Of a DNA stretch of 33,293 nucleotides, positions 22,335 to 30,118 are shown in pieces. Under the pieces are notes generated by a model that was not told the DNA's origin, did not search any database, and saw nothing but the letters and a program-made list of their open reading frames with translations. The first letter of the stretch is position 1. The number at the start of each line of letters is the position of its first letter. The DNA comes from JACOTV01 sp964445135 (GTDB lineage: Bacteria; Patescibacteriota; Microgenomatia; UBA1406; GWC2-37-13): contig CAYUJW010000007.1 in assembly GCA_964445135.1 (NCBI GenBank), positions 1-33,293 of the forward strand, given 5' to 3'. The position numbers and the translations under genes are program-made.

Positions 22335-22964
22335 TTACTTCTTTGCTGCTTTCTTCCCAAATACACCTTTTCCGGAGTCAAGCAATCGATAGGTAACCAT
22401 TCCAGCGAGTGAGCCGACAATTGGACCCACAATGTAAGGCAGGGTGAATGACGATACGCCAAATGCGACCGCAGGATTTAGTATTCCAGCTGAGCCAACC
22501 ATTGCTGCAATGCCGATTCCCAGCAGGAGAGACATACCAACAACAAATCCACTGAGCGACTGCGTGACTCGCCCTTGCACCACGGCACTTATGCCAAAGG
22601 TGAAGAAGAAGGTTCCAAGCATTTCGCCGATTGTGGCAAGCGACTGAATAGGCGCCGCCGGTGCCACACCAATTGAAGGAATGATTGCAGCCGCCAATGT
22701 CTTGGCGAGCACGGCACCTAGTAGCTGAGCAACAATGTAAAAGAGCCCATCACCGAGTGAGATCTTTCCAACAACGTATTGTCCAATTGTGACTGCTGGA
22801 TTGATATGGCTTCCTGAAATGTGCCCGATCATATACACAAAGAGCATGAGGGTGAGCGCTGCCAAAAGTGGTGTGGGAAGGATTGTGGTTGGCGAATACA
22901 ATGACATCAAAACGACAAACGTTAACGCAAATGTCCCCAAAAGCTCTGCTGCATATTTTTTCAT
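22335..22964 (-). CDS. Aquaporin / MIP-family channel
   Basis: This 209-aa protein has six membrane segments and the duplicated Asn-Pro-Ala boxes SHINPAVT (about 53-60) and GILNPAVAFG (second half). It should conduct water or small polyols such as glycerol passively. The second half has a hydrophobic filter side (no Arg directly after NPA, where water-selective aquaporins carry it), so the pore chemistry may differ from classical AqpZ. The N-terminus KKYAAELLGTFALTF is typical. No leaderless -10 or Shine-Dalgarno site is obvious. Confidence 0.9.
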   Translation of the reverse strand: MKKYAAELLGTFALTFVVLMSLYSPTTILPTPLLAALTLMLFVYMIGHISGSHINPAVTIGQYVVGKISLGDGLFYIVAQLLGAVLAKTLAAAIIPSIGVAPAAPIQSLATIGEMLGTFFFTFGISAVVQGRVTQSLSGFVVGMSLLLGIGIAAMVGSAGILNPAVAFGVSSFTLPYIVGPIVGSLAGMVTYRLLDSGKGVFGKKAAKK

Positions 22965-23082
22965 AAAATTGAAGTAAAAATAACAAATAAATAATATCTA
23001 TCTGTATCGTATCACGTGTCAAAATCTTTGCAAGAGCATGTGTGACACCGAGTAATCAAATACCAACAAACCCAATGCTATT

Positions 23083-23622
23083 TCAAGCAACCGCCTCCCC
23101 GAGTGTTGGCAAAATCACGGAATCTACAAACGCTTCAGGATCAAATAANNNNNNNNNNNNNNNNNNNNNNNNNNNNNNNNNNNNNNNNNNNNNNNNNNNN
23201 NNNNNNNNNNNNNNNNNNNNNNNNNNNNNNNNNNNNNNNNNNNNNNNNACACATGAAGTGTGCTCGACAAGATTCTCCAGTGTTTCCAAAGCTTGACACT
23301 TGTCAACTGCCACAAGTAGTTCGGGAACTCTCATCAATTGATCCAGACCAAAATGCGAAAGCTTTGCGTGCTGATATTGAGGGTCCCCTTGTGTCCAAAT
23401 GACCAATCGACTGCCGCGACTCATGATCATGTTCATCACTTCATACGCGCCACTTATTGCAAATGGCTTGGTATCTGCCAAATATATCTCGCCTAACACA
23501 TCATTTATCACATCGTCAGACACATGAAATTGCGACAAAATATACTCAACACGCGATGCAATGCCGGCCGCTGGCTCATAGTTTTGCTCCCACAAACGTC
23601 TGATCACATCAATCTTATCCAT
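23083..23622 (-). CDS. HAD-like hydrolase, interrupted by gap and lacking motif I
   Basis: The part upstream of the gap (about 125 residues) resembles the HAD cap and core: SRLVIWTQGDPQYQHAKLSHFG fits HAD motif II (Thr in VIWTQGD) and the following helix, and VDKCQALETLENLV leads into motif III/IV in the gap. The usual N-terminal DxDxT nucleophile is not seen, so the protein may be inactive or begin differently. The last ~21 residues (LFDPEAFVDS...) follow the gap. The ATG at 23622 is chosen because TATAAT (23630-23635) overlaps a further ATG at 23631 and ends 7 nt before this one. Function is unknown. Confidence 0.65.
   Translation of the reverse strand: MDKIDVIRRLWEQNYEPAAGIASRVEYILSQFHVSDDVINDVLGEIYLADTKPFAISGAYEVMNMIMSRGSRLVIWTQGDPQYQHAKLSHFGLDQLMRVPELLVAVDKCQALETLENLVEHTSCXXXXXXXXXXXXXXXXXXXXXXXXXXXXXXXXXXLFDPEAFVDSVILPTLGEAVA
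23149..23248. other. Assembly gap (100 Ns) inside the HAD-like gene
   Basis: Placeholder gap hiding the HAD motif III/IV region. Confidence 0.95.
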
Positions 23623-23710
23623 ATATCGCATTATAGCAAGCGTGACCGGCTCGCTCTATTAAAGATGGGATTCTTTGATCATCTCTTCGAACTAGCTCTG
23701 AATGATTCAA

Positions 23711-25085
23711 CTACGTCTCATCCTCGTCCAATAAAACACGATCTTGGATGAGTGATTGATACCAATAATAGCTTTTTTTAGGAATACGCTTCATGCTCTT
23801 GCGGTCCACGTATACCATACCAAACGAACTATCATTGCGATACCCTTCCGCCCACTCAAAATTATCCATAAATGTCCAAGGGAAGTAGCCAAGTACTGGG
23901 ACACCTAGTTTTTTTGCGTTCATAATCATCGCGAGATGTTTTCTCATGTAGCGAATGCGTTTTTCATCATTCAACTGATAGTGAGTCGTGTCTACTGCAG
24001 TACCATTTTCTGTTATATAAATTCGATTCAAACCGTGCAAGTGATATTTGGCGTATGTTTGATTAAGAATATCGTATAGGCCATTGCGATAATGCGGCTC
24101 CCAAAATAAACCCCAACCCAAATGGCTCGTTTCCCCTTTTGGATTGAGCATCTTGTCAAAACCCAACTCATTGTTGGATGCAAAGGCTATATCTCCACGA
24201 TAGTAGTTCACACCTAATGAATAAAGCTTGTCACAGATTTTTAAATATTTTGCTTCATCATGAAACTTTTGCTGCATCGCATCGCCATATACATGTGATA
24301 GACCTGCTGGGTAGCTCCCAAGAAACACTGGATCCAGGAACCATCCGTTTTTGTGCTCATCCAATAACTTTGCCGCTTCAACGTTGTCTTTGTTTAGATC
24401 TTTCGCATACCGCGGACCTAGGTTTAATGCGGTGCTTAATTTGACTGCAGGATCGGTCTTAATCATCACATCTGCAACTTCCGCCTGCGCATAGAGTAAT
24501 TTATGAGCTACCTCTAAGGCGACTGCTAAGTTGCGCTCTCCAGGAGCATGGTCTCCTAAGTAGTGAGCGACCAATGAAGAACATCGCGGCTCATTTAGAA
24601 TGAAATATTCCTCTATATATTGACCTAAGTGCTTTTGCACGAGCGTTGCATGCTTCACAAATAGCTCAGTCGTCCTGGGATGCCTCCAACCACCTTTCTC
24701 ATATAAATACTGTGGGAGCTCCCAATGATAGAGCGTGGCATAAATACGTATTCCATACGACTGCAGGCGAGAAAAATACTGCTTGTACCACTGAAGTGCT
24801 TTCACATTTTCATTTCCGGATTCCGTCAATATTCGAGACATGGATATTGATGTGCGATAATCTTTCACACCCAGATCGCGCATTAGGTCCGCATCCTGTG
24901 ACCAAAGTGAATATCTATCTATTCCTGCCCCTGGCGTGTCTATCCCCTTATCTAGACAGTAACGCATCNNNNNNNNNNGGGTCTGGGTCATGCGGGCCCG
25001 ATGATCGGAGACGCGATCGGTCTTCAGAAATCACCTGCAGGTCGGCGTCTGCTATACCAAAGAAAAAATCATTAGGAATATTCAT
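23711..25085 (-). CDS. Glycoside hydrolase family 1 (beta-glycosidase), interrupted by a 10-N gap
   Basis: The protein downstream of the gap (about 420 residues) is a GH1 TIM barrel: DLGVKDYRTSISMSRIL, TLYHWELPQYL, acid/base Glu in FILNEPRCS, nucleophile Glu in YITENGT and the late FMDNFEWAEGY. The true start is beyond the gap at ATG 25085, giving MNIPNDFFFGIADADLQVI, the classic GH1 N-terminus (FGxAtadxQ). The 10-N estimate puts the two parts out of frame by one base, so the gap size is wrong. TATAGT (25092-25097, minus) lies 6 nt before the ATG. It probably cleaves beta-linked disaccharides or plant- or host-derived glucosides in the cytoplasm. Confidence 0.92.
24969..24978. other. Short assembly gap (10 Ns) in the GH1 gene
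   Basis: Ten Ns, presumably an estimated distance. The reading frame is not kept across it. Confidence 0.9.
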
Positions 25086-25097
25086 ATAGAAACTATA

Positions 25098-26471
25098 CTA
25101 CCAACATGCACTCTGCCTCATGCCATATAAAAATGTACTCGGTATGGTAAAGGCATTATCACAAGCGTGTAGCGCATGTACTCCCGCCATATTTCCCAAC
25201 AGTCGGCCAGTCTGCGCCACATCAGTGTAGCGCCCATCTTTGCGCACTTCATCCAAATGATGAGGTAGATCAGTGCGAATGATCATGTTGCTTTTTGCGC
25301 GCCGCTCTTCAAGAATGGTTAAAACGTTTGCAAGTCGTGTTGATTCGAGTTGGAGAAAGGAATTGTCTTGAATCTGCGCGCACTCATGCGCTTGTTGAGC
25401 ATGAAGATCGGTGAGTAGTCGACGTAATTGCGCCGGATAGACCACAACACCAGATACATCTTCTGTCCCAACAGCTACCCATTCCACCCACCCTTGCCCC
25501 ATCGGCTCAAGTACGAGAATTCCTGCTTGTTGCGCCCCAACTTGCGCAAGAGCATTTTGCAAATACACATGGTCTTCTCCCCATTGCAGCTGCTGTCGTA
25601 GGGATGCGTCAGGATTTGGCCTATCTTGGTCAATAATATGCACCTGTTCGTTCACATATATCTCGCCCTTACGGCTCTGATAGAGCGCCGCAATCATATC
25701 CTCGGCACTACCATTTGGCATTTGCACATAGGCATTGTGTGGACCAACTGCCCCAGGATGCATGAGCTGTCCGGTTGTTTTTCCGGCGATTTGACTGGAA
25801 AACGCAACAATTGACGCAAGATCTGCATTGCCATCTGGTCTCCACAAGGATGGCAATACTCTATATTCCTTTTGCGACCGACCTGGTTCTCTTCGATCTT
25901 TTTGTGCATATGCCTTTTCTACATCGACCACTAGCTCAACTACACCGTTCACGCTTTGCGCATGCGGATGTTTTTGCAGTGTCTCATACATGCACCCCAC
26001 AGCGTCATCTTCAATAAACGCCGAGTCTGAATCGATCAATGCGATAGGACCGCGTAGATCCGACGATTGCTCACGAACTGAGCCAAGATACTTTAAAGCC
26101 TGATTGCGTGCATATGCTGCATTTTTTTCGCTTGGAATTCTTGGCTGCGCACTCACCACATGTACGTCAATTCCTGAATTCTCCATATGTGAAATAACTC
26201 CGCGCATATCGCACTCAGCAACGCCGTTATCAGCAAGAATCACAGCGGGAGGGACCTCATCGTTTCTTTGTTGTTGGGCGACAATTGATCGCACCGTAGT
26301 TTGGATCGTTTTAAATCTATCTGGACTCTGGTGTATTGGAATTACATAGACAGGATCTCTTCCCAACTCTTGGGTAATGCCGATATGTGCAGGAGTAGTT
26401 TTCACAATCTCATCAAGCGTAGCTCGCGCTTCACCAAAGTGAGGCGGCGACACATGTTCTGGACTAAGCAT
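25098..26471 (-). CDS. GT2-like glycosyltransferase
   Basis: The N-terminal half of this 457-aa protein has a GT-A fold: VYVIPIHQSPDRFKTIQ (about 41-57), VILADNGV, a conserved AAYARNQAL (donor-side helix) and IALIDSDSAF (DxD metal motif). The remainder is a long helical C-terminal part (QLESTRLANVLTILEERR). It probably transfers a sugar to a cytoplasmic acceptor, but the substrate is not known. There is no membrane segment. TATAAT (26480-26485, minus) is 8 nt before the ATG. GH1 follows after 12 nt, so the two may act on one glycoside pathway. Confidence 0.75.
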   Translation of the reverse strand: MLSPEHVSPPHFGEARATLDEIVKTTPAHIGITQELGRDPVYVIPIHQSPDRFKTIQTTVRSIVAQQQRNDEVPPAVILADNGVAECDMRGVISHMENSGIDVHVVSAQPRIPSEKNAAYARNQALKYLGSVREQSSDLRGPIALIDSDSAFIEDDAVGCMYETLQKHPHAQSVNGVVELVVDVEKAYAQKDRREPGRSQKEYRVLPSLWRPDGNADLASIVAFSSQIAGKTTGQLMHPGAVGPHNAYVQMPNGSAEDMIAALYQSRKGEIYVNEQVHIIDQDRPNPDASLRQQLQWGEDHVYLQNALAQVGAQQAGILVLEPMGQGWVEWVAVGTEDVSGVVVYPAQLRRLLTDLHAQQAHECAQIQDNSFLQLESTRLANVLTILEERRAKSNMIIRTDLPHHLDEVRKDGRYTDVAQTGRLLGNMAGVHALHACDNAFTIPSTFLYGMRQSACW

Positions 26472-26575
26472 AGAGGATCATTATAATAACAGTCCACAAA
26501 TGCGCATGATCTTACTCTGACAAAATTATGATGTTGTTTTCTGCGTCCTATCAGACCGAATCCGCATTTACGCTG

Positions 26576-26581
26576 TATAAT
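26576..26581 (+). promoter_or_regulatory. -10 box that sets the regulator start
   Basis: TATAAT ends 6 nt before the ATG at 26588 and lies inside the frame extension that begins at 26528. It therefore argues for initiation at 26588 on a leaderless mRNA. Confidence 0.6.
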
Positions 26582-26587
26582 ACAGAT

Positions 26588-27862
26588 ATGCAAAATGCAA
26601 GACAAGAAAGTCATTACCCATTGTCGTTTCGGACAACTGATGTGAAGTTTTTTGAAGAGCTCATCGCGAGGCGTCATTCCATGCAACTTATTGGCATGAA
26701 GCGCGTGGGAATAAACAACCTCATTCAACATTTTTTTACCCACAAAAATTATCCGTCAAATCACACCTACCTCTTTGTAATGGTTGACTTGAATAATTTG
26801 GTCGAGCGCGAGGCGTTTCCTTTCTGGCAACTAACACTCAAGCGCATTGTTGATGCGGTGCGAGATGGCGAAGTTCCATCGCCAATTGAGAAAAAGATAA
26901 CGCGTATTTTTGAAAACTGCATTCAATATGAAAATATACTCATGACATATGATGGTGTGCGAGAAGCCTTACATACAATTGTGACGGCCGACATTTATCC
27001 CGTTGTGTTTTTTACTCGATTTGATCGCATTGCAAACCTACTAACTGAAGAGTTTTTTGACAACTTAAAAGGCATTCATGACGCGGCTCATAATCGCATT
27101 TCGTATGTGTTTACGAGCTATCGCAAACTCCAAGAGTTGGCGCCTTTGGCCTCGCGAAATAAATCGATACTCGACTTTTTATCAACGCACTACATTAAGC
27201 CAGCGTGCCCCGAAGATAGCGACAGTATTATTCGCTCATTTGAACATGCGTTTCATATAGAAATTCCTCAAAAGGAACGAACATATATTATTGAACAATC
27301 AGCAGGACATGTGCAGTATTTACAGCTTGCTCTCACTTCGTACTATGAGGCGGATATGGAGGCGCGCGCAAAGCTTACCTATGTGAATGATGAGCGAATT
27401 GCGATGCAATCTGATGAGCTCTGGGAAAGTCTCAGTACGCAGGAACAACATATCATGCGCAAAGTACTTGAAGGAAAACAGATAACAAGTGAAGATGAGC
27501 GATTGGGCGCATATTTGTTTAACACCGGTTTGATTACCAATGCTGAGTCTCTCAAATATCGCATTTTCTCACCTCTTCTTGCCGCGTATATTAAATCTCG
27601 AATTGATGTCAAAAAAAGTGATTCGCTTGAATTTACTAAAAAAGAGCATTTGCTATTTACCTGCCTTCTCAATCATGTTGAGGAAATTTGTGAGCGCGAA
27701 GTGATTATCGAACACGTGTGGCCGGAGGACGAGGACTTTGGTATTTCAGACTGGTCAATTGACAAACTGGTTGAACGACTCAGAATCAAGCTTGCCCAAA
27801 AACATCCGGAGTATGAGATTGTTACCGTGCGAACACGCGGCTATAAAATGGTCAAGCAGTAA
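26588..27862 (+). CDS. AAA/STAND-like ATPase domain with C-terminal OmpR-type winged helix
   Basis: In this 424-aa protein, residues about 30-250 look like an AAA/STAND NTPase domain: MQLIGMKRVGINNLIQHF at the P-loop position, then YLFVMVDLNN, and PVVFFTRFD at the Walker B position, but the P-loop Lys and Ser/Thr (GKS/T) are replaced by Ile-Asn, so nucleotide binding is doubtful. A helical linker follows. The C-terminus (about 345-424) is a winged helix of the OmpR/PhoB family (FTKKEHLLFTCLLNH, IIEHVWPEDED, SIDKLVERLRIKL and VRTRGYKMV). It is likely a DNA-binding regulator whose sensor domain lost ATPase chemistry. The start is set by the -10 box. It is divergent from the glycosyltransferase. 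Confidence 0.82.
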   Translation: MQNARQESHYPLSFRTTDVKFFEELIARRHSMQLIGMKRVGINNLIQHFFTHKNYPSNHTYLFVMVDLNNLVEREAFPFWQLTLKRIVDAVRDGEVPSPIEKKITRIFENCIQYENILMTYDGVREALHTIVTADIYPVVFFTRFDRIANLLTEEFFDNLKGIHDAAHNRISYVFTSYRKLQELAPLASRNKSILDFLSTHYIKPACPEDSDSIIRSFEHAFHIEIPQKERTYIIEQSAGHVQYLQLALTSYYEADMEARAKLTYVNDERIAMQSDELWESLSTQEQHIMRKVLEGKQITSEDERLGAYLFNTGLITNAESLKYRIFSPLLAAYIKSRIDVKKSDSLEFTKKEHLLFTCLLNHVEEICEREVIIEHVWPEDEDFGISDWSIDKLVERLRIKLAQKHPEYEIVTVRTRGYKMVKQ

Positions 27863-27888
27863 TTGGCCTGCCTTGTGGACAAATACAC

Positions 27889-28665
27889 CTACTTCTTTTT
27901 CCCCGGAAACCATGGAATAAACATGCTTGTTCGCGACACATAGTCTTCCCAATCCGCACGCCCCTTGTACTTCATTTCCAAAAGCGGCACACCAGAAACA
28001 AAAAGAATTAAGACTGTGATGGTCAATGGACTAATGAGTGCCCATGCTGAAGGCAATACCGCGGCCGCCAGAATATAGATGCCCCACCATTGAGTCACCT
28101 CTCCAAAATAATTTGGGTGCCTGGTGTATTTCCAAACTCCCGTTGTCATCAGCTTTCCATGGCTTTTTGGATTTTTCTTAAACTGCATCAACTGCCAATC
28201 ACCAACCGTCTCGAAGAAAAACCCAACCATCCAAACAGCAAGTCCCACCATATCCATGGCGCCAAGCGGTACGCGATACGGAGCACGAATTGCAAAGATG
28301 AATGCTCCGGCTATAAGCAACATTAATGCGCCCTGAAGAAGAAAAACTTGAAGGTAGGATCGAATATACACATAGGAACCCCACTGTTTTCGCCAAGCCT
28401 CATAGCGAAAGTCTTCGCTCTTGCCGTGGTTGCGGCGGTTGATATGCCAGACCAAACGTGCCCCCCAAAAGGTCACTAAAAGCGCCAACAAAAACGATCG
28501 ATCGCTTGGATCAGGTTCAACAAATAGGTGATACCATGCCAGAACGACAAACCCAGCGCCCCACGCAGTGTCTGCTAAGTCATTGCGTTTTTGAATAAGT
28601 GAGGCCACAAACCAAGCGGTCATATAGATAAAAACGATGAGAATGCTTGTAGTGACAATCGACAT
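27889..28665 (-). CDS. DUF1295 membrane protein (steroid 5-alpha-reductase-like fold)
   Basis: This 258-aa polytopic protein has about six to seven membrane segments. The C-terminal signature TRHPNYFGEVTQWWG and LLEMKYKGRADWEDYVSRT is typical of DUF1295 and of isoprenylcysteine-methyltransferase/5-alpha-reductase relatives, where it binds NADPH or SAM. The reaction is unknown. The start at 28665 is chosen because a CATACT (28673-28678, minus) lies 7 nt before it. An ATG nine codons upstream (28692) is the alternative. It is divergent from the YggT gene. Confidence 0.85.
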   Translation of the reverse strand: MSIVTTSILIVFIYMTAWFVASLIQKRNDLADTAWGAGFVVLAWYHLFVEPDPSDRSFLLALLVTFWGARLVWHINRRNHGKSEDFRYEAWRKQWGSYVYIRSYLQVFLLQGALMLLIAGAFIFAIRAPYRVPLGAMDMVGLAVWMVGFFFETVGDWQLMQFKKNPKSHGKLMTTGVWKYTRHPNYFGEVTQWWGIYILAAAVLPSAWALISPLTITVLILFVSGVPLLEMKYKGRADWEDYVSRTSMFIPWFPGKKK

Positions 28666-28717
28666 GTATTTTAGTATGCCATACTTTTTCACAAATGCGC
28701 GATACAGAGTCTCATGT

Positions 28718-28723
28718 TATACT
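28718..28723 (+). promoter_or_regulatory. -10 box of the YggT gene (leaderless)
   Basis: TATACT ends 7 nt before the ATG at 28731, favouring this start over the in-frame ATG at 28695, which lies upstream of the promoter box. Confidence 0.55.
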
Positions 28724-28730
28724 ATTTGAT

Positions 28731-29168
28731 ATGAACCCACAAACACCCACTACTCAATCGTCCCCTGCTCAGGCTCCAAAGGCACCGAGCGTCCATTTGG
28801 ATCCGGTCATTGCCGCACGACACCAAAAAAAGGCAGAATCAAGAAAAAGCGTCATATATCGCATTCACCAATTTATTTGGTATGTGTTGTGGGTTATTGA
28901 GGTCATACTGGCAATTCGTATTGTCCTCAAACTCTTGGGGGCATCCACGGAAAGCATTTTTGTGACATTTGTCTATGGTCTGAGCCAACCGCTTGTTGAG
29001 CCCTTTTATCGCATGTTTCCTGACACAATCGTACAAAAGACAGTTTTTGAGTGGTCAGCAATCACCGCAAGCTTCGTCTACGCACTTGGTGCATACGCGC
29101 TTGTTAAGCTGATCAAACTTGTCAAACCAACTTCGACTGAAGAAGTTGAAGCCACAATTGATTATTAA
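28731..29168 (+). CDS. YggT-family membrane protein
   Basis: This 145-aa protein has a proline/glutamine-rich N-terminus (PQTPTTQSSPAQAPKAPS) and two membrane segments (about 47-68 and 105-128). The joining block VYGLSQPLVEPFYRMFP matches the conserved YggT (PF02325) motif SDPLLxPxR. The family occurs near cell-division and cell-shape genes and in osmotic contexts, with no proven reaction. The Thr/Pro-rich extension is unlike most members. The 3' end overlaps the convergent MscS gene by 4 nt. Confidence 0.82.
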   Translation: MNPQTPTTQSSPAQAPKAPSVHLDPVIAARHQKKAESRKSVIYRIHQFIWYVLWVIEVILAIRIVLKLLGASTESIFVTFVYGLSQPLVEPFYRMFPDTIVQKTVFEWSAITASFVYALGAYALVKLIKLVKPTSTEEVEATIDY

Positions 29169-30112
29169 GAAGCTTGTTTTTTGGTTTTAGAAGAGGATTT
29201 ACGCATGCTTTTTTGCTCCTCTTGAAACACCACTCTTCGTGGATAGGCTGGGCCCACTCCTGCCATATTGAGCTTTTCAATGAGCTGTTTTCGCAACTCC
29301 CCAGACACCTCCCACTGTGCGCCGGCTGCCACTTCTCCCACGATCTTCACAAGCACTGCCGAATCAGTAACATCCTCAACACGCAAAAAATGCGGTGCAA
29401 TGCGAATTTTTGACTCGAATGCTTGGTCGTGACTTATAGCTTTTCCTATCTCATCAATCACATCGCATGCTCGCTTCAAATCCACATCAAGGGGCAGTCG
29501 AAAATCAATATTTATCGATGCATAATCGCGCGTCAAATTGGAAGTTAAGCGAATTTCGCCGTTTGGAATAACATGCACGGTGCCGTTCATATCGCGAAGC
29601 ACTGTTTTTCTCAGACTCACATCTTCTACACTCCCGCACACCGTTCCAATACAGGCCACGTCACCGACAACATATTGATTCTCAAGGATAATGAAGAAGC
29701 CGGAAATAATATCTTTGACGAGATATTGCGCGCCAAAACCAATTGCCAAGCCAGCAACGCCTGCCGTGGCCAACAGAGGACCAACGTTAATCCCAACAAT
29801 CGACATGGATGTCAAAATGGCAACCGTCCAAATTGTTGTGCGAAGAGAATAGTCGATAATACGAATCAATGTATTTTGTCTGGCCGATTCATGCGATGCG
29901 TTTCGCGAAATGGTTCGCTTCATGATCCGCTTCACAATTGAGATGATCAAACGACGGACAATGACCAATGCCAAAACACTCAAAAGAATCACTACTCCCA
30001 CACGAAATGCCATGTACAAAAACGTTTGATCGCGAATAAAATCGTACCAATGAGTGGGGTTCAAAAGGGGCGATTGCACCGAATCGGTAAGTGTGAAAAA
30101 ATCTTGTGTCAT
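29165..30112 (-). CDS. mscS: MscS-family mechanosensitive channel
   Basis: This 315-aa protein has three membrane segments, the last (about 120-160) with the Gly/Ala-rich pore helix GPLLATAGVAGLAIGFGAQ, followed by LVKDIISGFFIILENQYVVGD. The beta domain (HVIPNGEIRLTSNLTRDYA) and alpha/beta C-terminal domain match the MscS family. It probably relieves osmotic pressure at the membrane. It begins 6 nt after the stop of the PAS protein on the same strand, so the two are probably co-expressed. No Shine-Dalgarno site is evident. Confidence 0.95.
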   Translation of the reverse strand: MTQDFFTLTDSVQSPLLNPTHWYDFIRDQTFLYMAFRVGVVILLSVLALVIVRRLIISIVKRIMKRTISRNASHESARQNTLIRIIDYSLRTTIWTVAILTSMSIVGINVGPLLATAGVAGLAIGFGAQYLVKDIISGFFIILENQYVVGDVACIGTVCGSVEDVSLRKTVLRDMNGTVHVIPNGEIRLTSNLTRDYASINIDFRLPLDVDLKRACDVIDEIGKAISHDQAFESKIRIAPHFLRVEDVTDSAVLVKIVGEVAAGAQWEVSGELRKQLIEKLNMAGVGPAYPRRVVFQEEQKSMRKSSSKTKKQAS

Positions 30113-30118
30113 GTGTGT

